This document shows, piece by piece, positions 6,772-12,848 of a stretch of DNA of 23,905 nucleotides (position 1 is the stretch's first letter; every line of letters begins with the position of its first letter). The DNA is taken from positions 1 to 23,905 of the forward strand of contig DAIOHQ010000047.1 in the NCBI GenBank assembly GCA_036744635.1, read 5' to 3'. The stretch comes from DAIOHQ01 sp036744635 (lineage in GTDB: Bacteria > Planctomycetota > Phycisphaerae > Tepidisphaerales > Tepidisphaeraceae). The notes beneath the pieces are model-generated. The model was not told the origin of the DNA, did no database searches, and saw nothing but the letters and a program-made list of their open reading frames with translations. The translations under genes were made by a program, and so were the position numbers.

Positions 6772-7491
6772 ATGGGCAAAAGCAGTAAACAGTCGACGCA
6801 ACGGAGCCTTGGGGTTACGGTTCCGGCGGTTCCTGCAGGTGGAAGCACGTTTGAAACCGGTATCGTTATCCGGCCGAGACTGCCGATCTTTAACGGGATC
6901 TTTCACCTTGGTCCAGACGTTTTGATCGCGTCGCACACACCTCACAAACACATTGTTGAGCACCTCCACGACCACCTTTATCACATGCACATTCGTTATG
7001 GATTCGAGATACCGCGGCAGGATCTCGGGTGGGTGGGGTCGGGCGGAGTCGCGCTTCAAGTGTCGATGTTGATCGCGGTGTCTCAGCGGGTTGACTGTAA
7101 TCCAATCTTCGCCGCCAAAGGCCCCGGCGCGGAGGGGGTGTGCCTAAAGATTGGTGATCAGGACGTGCATTGGGTTCATGATTCCTCAGTCGCCGACCGC
7201 GCGACCACCGCATTTCTGGCGACCGGGCGGAAGGTGCCTGATGGTTTCAGGTTCATCGGGTTCTCGACCAGCGACATGGAGGAACGCCGAAAACACCGTT
7301 ATTCCGCAATTGAGCTGACGGAAGCCGTGCGGGCGGGGCTGCGAGTGGACCAGCATTTCCAGGCGACGTGGATCGAGCCGAAGGATGAGCCACTTTTGCC
7401 GTATCCAGTAACGATTTTCTTGGGCGACGATGCCGGTGACTACCACACATTCTTCGAACTTCGGCCGACTGTTGTACTTGGCGCCTCCTGA
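6772..7491 (+). CDS. unrecognised 239-residue protein, downstream of the QueC-like gene
   Basis: I do not recognise a family. The protein has no signal peptide or obvious membrane segment. A histidine-dense stretch, HIVEHLHDHLYHMHIRYG, near residues 62-79 could bind metal, and a second polar block DMEERRKHRY is near residue 168. A CGGAG ribosome-binding site precedes the ATG, and an AT-rich CATAATATA lies just before it. The stop at 7489-7491 is immediately followed by the ATG of the next gene, so the two are probably co-translated. Base composition matches the QueC-like gene, 136 bases upstream, suggesting that these genes arrived together. Confidence 0.6.
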   Translation: MGKSSKQSTQRSLGVTVPAVPAGGSTFETGIVIRPRLPIFNGIFHLGPDVLIASHTPHKHIVEHLHDHLYHMHIRYGFEIPRQDLGWVGSGGVALQVSMLIAVSQRVDCNPIFAAKGPGAEGVCLKIGDQDVHWVHDSSVADRATTAFLATGRKVPDGFRFIGFSTSDMEERRKHRYSAIELTEAVRAGLRVDQHFQATWIEPKDEPLLPYPVTIFLGDDAGDYHTFFELRPTVVLGAS

Positions 7492-7839
7492 ATGAGCGGA
7501 CGTATGCCCAGAGTGACTTTGAGAGGGAAACTGTTGGGCGTTCGCAAGCGAGCGCCGACCGCTGATCCCTGCGGCTGGGTCGTGCTGAGCATGCCGTCAA
7601 AGCCGAATGAGCTGTTAGCCGAAGCAGCATTCGTATATGTCGAGGACTGCAACCACAGTGGCAGGCTTCGCGCACGCTACGTCCCTTGGGTAAACATCTT
7701 CGACATCGAGCACGCTGGGCTGGTTCAGGGAGGTTGCTGGAGCACTGTCGAGCCCACTGAGAATTTTTTGCGAAAGGTCGAGTGGCTGCCGTACGGTTGG
7801 GGTGGGCAACCCCTCCCATCAGTGGCGGACATTCCGTAG
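7492..7839 (+). CDS. unrecognised 115-residue protein, translationally coupled to the gene before it
   Basis: The start is directly adjacent to the upstream stop, with no spacing. The protein has a basic N-terminus (MPRVTLRGKLLGVRKRAP), a middle with LLAEAAFVYVEDC, and a Trp/Gly/Pro-rich C-terminus (VEWLPYGWGGQPLP). A second ATG at 7504 is also possible. No family was recognised. Context suggests a small partner of the 239-residue protein and perhaps of the QueC-like enzyme. Confidence 0.55.
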   Translation: MSGRMPRVTLRGKLLGVRKRAPTADPCGWVVLSMPSKPNELLAEAAFVYVEDCNHSGRLRARYVPWVNIFDIEHAGLVQGGCWSTVEPTENFLRKVEWLPYGWGGQPLPSVADIP

Positions 7840-8199
7840 TCCGCCCCCGCACAAGCGCGAGCAGAAAGGTGACGTACGTCGATCCGGGGGATTTCGATTG
7901 TGGAGCAACAGCGATCGGGTGATTCCAGACGGGTTAGGGAGCAGAAACGGGCACGCACCTGCACGCACCTGGTTTCTTGAAACGAGGCGGGTCCCGCCCT
8001 TTCTCGGCCCTATCCGCGCCTGCAGATCATGGCGCTGTGGGCCGACAACTTCCAAAGCCATGTCCCCCTTTCCGCGAGCTGTCCATCTTGCCCCCAAGGC
8101 TGATGCTCGACTGCAAATCTCCCCACCTGTCCCCATCTCCGGCCAACCTCCTGCACTCGCCTCATCGTGCCTTCCCCAACAAACAAACGCGAATTTCCC

Positions 8200-8217
8200 A
8201 AGGTTTACAAGGTTTAC
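8200..8217. repeat. tandem 9-bp repeat beside the promoter of the HTH gene
   Basis: AAGGTTTAC occurs twice without a gap (8200-8208, 8209-8217), ending three bases before the -35 box at 8221. The position suits an activator or repressor site. The rest of the 503-base gap 7840-8342 holds no gene I can support. Confidence 0.55.
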
Positions 8218-8220
8218 ACC

Positions 8221-8249
8221 TTGACAAAACCCTAACACAAGCCTACAAT
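8221..8249 (+). promoter_or_regulatory. near-consensus sigma-70 promoter
   Basis: TTGACA (8221-8226), a 17-base spacer and TACAAT (8244-8249): five of six matches in the -10 box and a perfect -35. It is the best promoter in the window and points at the HTH gene starting at 8343, with a leader of roughly 85 bases. Confidence 0.75.
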
Positions 8250-8342
8250 ACCCCAGTTCGCGTCGTCCCGGGGGGACGTTTCCGCAGGCCTTTCCGCCCG
8301 CCGCCCCCCCCAGCCCCGCGCACTACCGAAAAGGGGGTTCCA

Positions 8343-9077
8343 ATGTCCCACTCAACCGCAAAAGTCCAACCGTGCGACATTTCCATAAACTCATCACTAC
8401 AAACAACTAACGTCGTATCAATGTCCCACAATGTCGCAGAATGTCCCACATCTCAAAATACACGCTCCTCAATCCAAAACGCCCAAAGTGTACCCGAATC
8501 CGCCATCCAAAATCCGCTCGGCCCCAAGCAAATCCAGGCCCTCTCCCTCCTCGCATCCGGCCACACCGACGCCGCCGTCGCCCGCAAGCTCTCCCTCAAC
8601 CGCAAAACCATCAACCGCTGGCGTCTCTACGATCCCCTCTTCGCCTCCCGCCTCAACCGCCTCCGCATCGCACTCTGGGCCAACACCCTCGACCGCCTTC
8701 GCGCTCTCCTGCCCAAATCCCTGGCCGTCCTCTCCCAGTCTCTCCACTCCGACAATCCCTCCGCCCGCCTCCGCGCCGCCATCCAGCTCCTCAAAATCGC
8801 CGGCACCTCGCGTCTGGCCACCCGCGTCGGCCCCGACAACCTCCGCGATGTACTCTTCGACCGCGCCCGCCAGCACCGCGCCCACGAATACTCCCCCGCC
8901 CTCCTCCGCACCATGAGCCCCCCCGACGACCAGGACCTCGAAGAACTCCACCACGCCCTCCTCAAGCACATCGCCGAAGAAGAATCCACCGATGCCCCCC
9001 GCCCGGCGCCTTCTCCTGCCGCCGAGCCCGCATCACCCGATGCCGCACAACCAACCCCCACCCCGGAGGCGCCATGA
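8343..9077 (+). CDS. helix-turn-helix domain protein
   Basis: A 244-residue protein with a Ser/Gln/Asn-rich N-terminal 55 residues, a helix-turn-helix core (KQIQALSLLASGHTDAAVA then RKLSLNRKTINRW, residues about 60-95) of the kind seen in phage terminase small subunits and resolvase-like regulators, a helical middle (LRALLPKSLAVLSQSLH) and a Pro/Ala/Ser-rich tail. The ATG at 8343 has AAGGGGG five bases before it; ATG 8421 is an in-frame alternative. It lies between a strong promoter and the type III R-M operon and may control it, but this is only positional inference. Function is unknown. Confidence 0.7.
   Translation: MSHSTAKVQPCDISINSSLQTTNVVSMSHNVAECPTSQNTRSSIQNAQSVPESAIQNPLGPKQIQALSLLASGHTDAAVARKLSLNRKTINRWRLYDPLFASRLNRLRIALWANTLDRLRALLPKSLAVLSQSLHSDNPSARLRAAIQLLKIAGTSRLATRVGPDNLRDVLFDRARQHRAHEYSPALLRTMSPPDDQDLEELHHALLKHIAEEESTDAPRPAPSPAAEPASPDAAQPTPTPEAP
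8420..8449. repeat. three tandem 10-bp units (AATGTCCCAC type)
   Basis: AATGTCCCAC, AATGTCGCAG and AATGTCCCAC follow one another at 8420-8449, and a fourth copy is at 8342-8351 around the HTH start codon. The 10-bp step puts each unit on the same face of the helix, as expected for cooperative operator sites. They would be translated if the start is 8343. Confidence 0.55.
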
Positions 9078-9104
9078 ACACCGCGGAACCAAGGGATGGA
9101 TCAT

Positions 9105-9132
9105 TTGATCGCGGAGCGGCCGCGGCTATACT
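9105..9132 (+). promoter_or_regulatory. promoter of the type III R-M operon
   Basis: TTGATC (9105-9110), 16-base spacer, TATACT (9127-9132). The boxes, spacing and neighbouring bases are kept in the duplicate at 4641-4668, which supports function. Transcription would start around 9139, about 20 bases before the TTG start of mod. Confidence 0.7.
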
Positions 9133-9160
9133 CGCCATCACTCTGACCAAGGGGCAACGC

Positions 9161-12100
9161 TTGAACAAGAAGAACAGCGCGGGCGCGCCGGCAACGGGCA
9201 GCAAGCGCCCTGACGTGAAGAAGCCCATCGAGCAGTACGAGCACAAGGACAAAAAACGCGCCAACATTCCGCCGGTGGGCCTCGTGACGCCGCAGACCGA
9301 TCCGGTCGCGCCCGCTCGCAAAACCTACCAGTATGACCCGCACCTCGACCCCCAGCTTGTCTGGGCCGGCAAGGCCGAACGCACCAGCTTCGAAATCCCC
9401 ACCGTCAGCCTCCACGTCCACGAACGCATCGACCCGCGCACCATCATGGAAGCGGTGAAATCGAAGAACGGCAACGGGCACACGGATCAGTTGCCCCTCT
9501 TCGGCCGCCCGGATGAGAACCGCCCGCTGCGCGAGGAATTCCCGTTCTACGACCACAAAAAACCCCTCGGCTGGAAGAACCGCCTCATCGCCGGCGACTC
9601 GCTGCTGGTCATGAACTCCCTGCTGGAAAAGGAAGGGCTCGGCGGGGGAGTGCAGATGGTCTACATCGACCCGCCCTACGGCATCCGCTACGGCTCCAAC
9701 TTCCAGCCGTTCACCAACAAGCGCGATGTGAAGGACGGCGCCGACGACGACCTGACGCTGGAGCCGGAAACCCTCAAGGCCTTCCGCGACACGTGGGAAC
9801 TCGGCATCCATTCCTACCTCACCTACCTCCGCGACCGCCTGCTCCTGGCGAAGGATTTACTGCATGAGAGCGGGTCGTGCTTTGTGCAGATTAGTGATGA
9901 GAACGTTCATCACATTCGCGAGCTGATGGACGAGGTCTTCGGCACAGCGAACTTCTGCGGAATGATTCTTTACAAGAAGACGGGGTATGCCGAGACAACC
10001 TTGCTCTCCTCACTGGTCGATTACGTCTTGTGGTACGGAAAAGATAAACAGAAGACGAAATTCCGCGCGCTGTACCGCATGAAGTCGCTTGAGACTGTGG
10101 ATACTCGGTTCTTCGACTCGGTCGAACTATTTGACGGCACTCGGAGGCAGTTAACCTCCGAAGAGTCGTCGGACGCGACGAAAATCCCGAAGGGATCCGA
10201 GATCTTCGCGCGCAATCCTTTCGTATCGCCGGGCTGGTCCGAGCGTCTTTCGCAACCCGTCAAACTCGGCAAGGAGACTTTCGAGTGCCCGCCGAATGCC
10301 CACTGGAAAACAACACCAGAGGGAATCGAACGACTTAAAATCGCGAATCGGATGATTCGTAAAGGCAATGCGTTGCGCTTCGTGCATTACCTCGCCGACT
10401 TTCGCATCGGCCCGATTGGAAACTACTGGAGCGATACGGGGACTGGTGGATTCGCTGGCGATCAAAAGGTCTACGTGGTGCAGACCGACACTCGCGTACT
10501 TGAGCGTTGCCTCCTCATGACCACCGACCCCGGCGATCTGGTGCTGGATCCGACGTGCGGGTCGGGGACGACGGCGTATGTGGCGGAGCAGTGGGGCCGG
10601 CGGTGGATCACCACCGACACCTCGCGCGTCGCCATCACCCTGGCCAAGCAGCGGCTCATGACCGCGACGTTCGACTACTACACGCTGGCCCATCCGGAGC
10701 AGGGCGTGGGGAGCGGGTTCGTCTACAAGACCGTCCCGCACGTCACCCTCAAGAGCATCGCCAACAACCCAGAAATACGAGTGGATAGTGGACAGGGGTT
10801 AGTGGATAGTAAGAAAGGCAAGACAGGCCAGCCTCCGCTAACCACTAACCACTATCCACTACCCACTTCCCCCATGTCGCGCGAGCAGATCGACAAGGCG
10901 ATCGCCAAGTACGCCGACACCGAGACGCTCTACGACCAGCCGGAGGTGGATAACAAAAAGGCCCGCGTCACGGGCCCGTTCACGGTGGAGGCCGTCCCCG
11001 CCGCGGCCTATGGCCAGCCGGAGGTGCGAAGCATTGAGCCTATCGAGTGGGAAGCGCAAAAGGCGCTGCCCGGCATGGAGCCCGATGGATATCTCCAGCC
11101 CGATCCGTCCATCGCCCGATCCGGTGAAACGCTGCGGCAATCGGAGTGGCGCACGGAGTTATTGAAGACCGGCATCCGCGCCAAGGCCGGGGCAAAGATG
11201 GAGTTCGTCCGCGTTGAGCCGCTGCCCGGAACGCGCTGGCTAAGCGCCGACGCGGAGACGAAGGAGGACAAGCCTCGCCGCGCCGTGATCTCCTTCGGTC
11301 CGGAGCACGAGCCGCTGGAACAGCGGCAGGTTGCGCAGGCGCTGGAGGAGGCGCAGACGCTCATACCCAGGCCCGCGCTGGTCATCTTCGCGGCGCTCCA
11401 GTTCGATCCCGAAGCCTCCAAGGACATCGACGAAACAAAATGGCCGGGCGTGACCATGCTCAAGGCGCAGATGAACGGCGACCTGGTGACCGAGGACCTG
11501 AAAAAGAAGCGCTCCAGCAACGAGAGCTTCTGGCTGGTGGGTCAGCCGGATGTGGAAGTGGTTAGTGAACAGTGGTTAGTGGATAGCAAAGGCCGGAAGG
11601 TGGCGCCTTATGAGCTCGGTGCAGTCGTATCGGGACTTGATAGTTTGGCAGAAATCAATCGCACTCGCCCGGATGATTTACGAGTTCTCGCGGAAGCTGC
11701 CGCGCGAGGAACTCTACGGGTTGACGTCGCAGATGCGACGGGCGGCGGTGTCGATTCCCGCAAACATCGCGGAGGGTCAGGCGAGACAGAGCACGGGGGA
11801 GTTTCGGCAATTCCTGGGGATATCGCGCGGGAGTCTGGCCGAATTGGAGACGCTGCTGGTCTTATCGAAGGAACTGGCCTACGCGACAAACGAAAGTGTC
11901 GAGCCTTTGTTGAGCGCCTGCGAAGAGATCAGCAAGATGCTTCGAGCTCTCCTGCATTCACTATCCACTATCCACTAACCACTACCCACTACACGCAAGT
12001 GCGTGTCCACGGCTTCGACTACTACAACCCCAGGAGCGGCAAGGTGGAATCGGGCGGGAAGGCGAACATCGCCATGTGGATGCTCGACCCCGACTACGAC

Positions 12101-12325
12101 GGCCGCAGCGTGTACCCGCGGCAGGTGTTCTTCCCCATGGCCGGGCCAAAGGACGGCTGGGCGCGGCTGGCGAAGAACCTCAAGGCCGAGATCGATCAGG
12201 AACTGATCGAACAGTACCGCGGAACGGTGAGCCTCCCATTTCCCAAGGGCAAGCACGGCCGGGTGGCGGTAAAGATCGTGGACGACCGCGGGATCGAGAG
12301 TCTGCGGATCGTGGAGGTGCCGTGA
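9161..12325 (+). CDS. mod: type III restriction-modification system methylation subunit (adenine-specific DNA methyltransferase), carrying two insertions
   Basis: Transfers a methyl group from AdoMet to adenine in the recognition site. Motif IV DPPY is at residue 170 and the AdoMet motif DPTCGSGT at 463, the beta-class order. TTG 9161 is chosen as start: AAGGGG precedes it, and the protein then reads LNKKNSAG...KKPIEQYEHKDKKRANIPPVGLVTPQT as in the family; ATG 9074 would start before the promoter. Residues about 230-448 use different, more AT-rich codons, consistent with a swapped target-recognition domain. Two repeat-bounded insertions are read through in frame, at residues about 541-569 and 799-943, so 1054 residues is inflated. 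The stop overlaps the next start as GTGA. Confidence 0.92.
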   Translation: MNKKNSAGAPATGSKRPDVKKPIEQYEHKDKKRANIPPVGLVTPQTDPVAPARKTYQYDPHLDPQLVWAGKAERTSFEIPTVSLHVHERIDPRTIMEAVKSKNGNGHTDQLPLFGRPDENRPLREEFPFYDHKKPLGWKNRLIAGDSLLVMNSLLEKEGLGGGVQMVYIDPPYGIRYGSNFQPFTNKRDVKDGADDDLTLEPETLKAFRDTWELGIHSYLTYLRDRLLLAKDLLHESGSCFVQISDENVHHIRELMDEVFGTANFCGMILYKKTGYAETTLLSSLVDYVLWYGKDKQKTKFRALYRMKSLETVDTRFFDSVELFDGTRRQLTSEESSDATKIPKGSEIFARNPFVSPGWSERLSQPVKLGKETFECPPNAHWKTTPEGIERLKIANRMIRKGNALRFVHYLADFRIGPIGNYWSDTGTGGFAGDQKVYVVQTDTRVLERCLLMTTDPGDLVLDPTCGSGTTAYVAEQWGRRWITTDTSRVAITLAKQRLMTATFDYYTLAHPEQGVGSGFVYKTVPHVTLKSIANNPEIRVDSGQGLVDSKKGKTGQPPLTTNHYPLPTSPMSREQIDKAIAKYADTETLYDQPEVDNKKARVTGPFTVEAVPAAAYGQPEVRSIEPIEWEAQKALPGMEPDGYLQPDPSIARSGETLRQSEWRTELLKTGIRAKAGAKMEFVRVEPLPGTRWLSADAETKEDKPRRAVISFGPEHEPLEQRQVAQALEEAQTLIPRPALVIFAALQFDPEASKDIDETKWPGVTMLKAQMNGDLVTEDLKKKRSSNESFWLVGQPDVEVVSEQWLVDSKGRKVAPYELGAVVSGLDSLAEINRTRPDDLRVLAEAAARGTLRVDVADATGGGVDSRKHRGGSGETEHGGVSAIPGDIARESGRIGDAAGLIEGTGLRDKRKCRAFVERLRRDQQDASSSPAFTIHYPLTTTHYTQVRVHGFDYYNPRSGKVESGGKANIAMWMLDPDYDGRSVYPRQVFFPMAGPKDGWARLAKNLKAEIDQELIEQYRGTVSLPFPKGKHGRVAVKIVDDRGIESLRIVEVP
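10781..10866. repeat. 86-bp hairpin element inside mod
   Basis: Left arm 10781-10810 and right arm 10837-10866 are inverted at 25 of 30 positions and made of repeating words GTGGATAGTGG and GGTTAGTGG. The loop is 26 bases. It is translated in the mod frame without a stop. The same words form the ends of the four-helix-bundle element at 11557-11990. In Mod relatives I recall a longer charged linker at this place, so the insertion may have come with a deletion. Confidence 0.7.
11557..11990. mobile_element. 434-bp element with terminal inverted repeats encoding a four-helix-bundle protein, inside mod
   Basis: Ends 11557-11586 and 11961-11990 are inverted at 25 of 30 positions, with the innermost GTTAGTGGATAG-like words nearly perfect. 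Between them lies an intact small gene in another frame. The mod frame is open across the whole element and recognisable Mod sequence resumes right after it (VRVHGFDYYNPRSG). No transposase is encoded. Confidence 0.7.
11610..11978 (+). CDS. four-helix-bundle protein (23S rRNA intervening-sequence family), nested in mod
   Basis: A 122-residue protein with the family pattern: SYRDLIVWQKSIALARMIYEFSRKLP, then YGLTSQMRRAAVSIPANIAEG, then FRQFLGISRGSLAELETLLVLSKEL and a last helix ending HSLSTIH. Relatives are encoded in intervening sequences of bacterial 23S rRNA genes and resemble the Avd accessory protein of diversity-generating retroelements; they form pentameric bundles that bind nucleic acid. 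The gene lies in a different frame from mod, and its stop codon falls inside the right terminal repeat. A GGAAGG lies about ten bases before the ATG. It is intact, with no stops or frame breaks. Confidence 0.85.
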   Translation: MSSVQSYRDLIVWQKSIALARMIYEFSRKLPREELYGLTSQMRRAAVSIPANIAEGQARQSTGEFRQFLGISRGSLAELETLLVLSKELAYATNESVEPLLSACEEISKMLRALLHSLSTIH

Positions 12326-12609
12326 ACATCCGGTATAATTGGGACCACGACGCGGACTTGCCGCACATCGCTGCTCATGGTGTTGGCGAGGCTGAAGTTG
12401 AGGAGGTACTGCGGCGGCCTTTGGAAGACCTTCCGGGGCCGCGGAACTCCCGCATCAAGATCGGCCGCACGATCGCGGGCCGGTTGTTGAAGGTGATCTG
12501 TGTGCCCGACGATGACGGCGCGGGCATCTTTGTCGTGACGGCGTACGATCTGGTGGGTAAGCCGCTCAAAGCACATACCCGCCGCATGCGAAAGCGAGGA
12601 ATGCGATGA
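12322..12609 (+). CDS. BrnT/DUF4258-like small protein in the R-M operon
   Basis: A 95-residue protein starting at GTG 12322, overlapping the mod stop by four bases. It reads NIRYNWDHDADLPHIAAHGV, then EAEVEEVLRRPLEDLPGPRNSR, GRTIAGRLLKVICVPDDDG and VVTAYDL, the layout of BrnT-like and DUF4258-like ribonuclease-type toxins. The C-terminus is basic (HTRRMRKRGMR). It overlaps the next gene as ATGA. In the remnant at 4818 a different DUF4258 gene holds this same place. Toxin activity is inferred from family resemblance. Confidence 0.7.
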   Translation: MNIRYNWDHDADLPHIAAHGVGEAEVEEVLRRPLEDLPGPRNSRIKIGRTIAGRLLKVICVPDDDGAGIFVVTAYDLVGKPLKAHTRRMRKRGMR

Positions 12610-12848
12610 AGCGCAAGAACACAAAAAAGAACACGAGCGTGAAGACGCGCATAGACCCCAATCGCTACCCCAAAGGATGGAATGCGCAATCAATCAAGGC
12701 GCTGGCAGAGCATTATGACAACCAATCCGAGGACGATGCAGTCGCGGAGGACGAAGCGGCCTATCGAAGCACGCTGGTGACGATGATGGCCGTCCCCGTG
12801 GAATTGGTTCCGCAGGTTCACAAGCTCATCGCCAAGCGCGCCGGATGA
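12606..12848 (+). CDS. small partner (antitoxin-like) protein in the R-M operon
   Basis: An 80-residue protein with a very basic N-terminus (MKRKNTKKNTSVKTR), an acidic centre (NQSEDDAVAEDEAAY) and a C-terminus with MMAVPVELVPQVHKLIAKRAG. The charge layout and the position directly after a BrnT-like gene suggest an antitoxin. It overlaps the gene before and res after it by four bases (ATGA both times), so all four genes should be translated together. I do not recognise a named family. Confidence 0.65.
   Translation: MKRKNTKKNTSVKTRIDPNRYPKGWNAQSIKALAEHYDNQSEDDAVAEDEAAYRSTLVTMMAVPVELVPQVHKLIAKRAG

Noticed and set aside
8420..8449. Tandem decamers considered as a CRISPR array
   Set aside because: The units touch one another, are only 10 bp and have no spacers or cas genes.
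8441..9160. Extension of the mod frame upstream of 9161
   Set aside because: It overlaps the HTH gene in another frame, is Arg/Pro-rich without homology, and starts before the mod promoter; a TTG with a good ribosome-binding site fits the family N-terminus.
9101..9811. Minus-strand frame opposite the mod N-terminus
   Set aside because: Mirror frame with no ribosome-binding site or motif; mod motifs occupy the plus strand.
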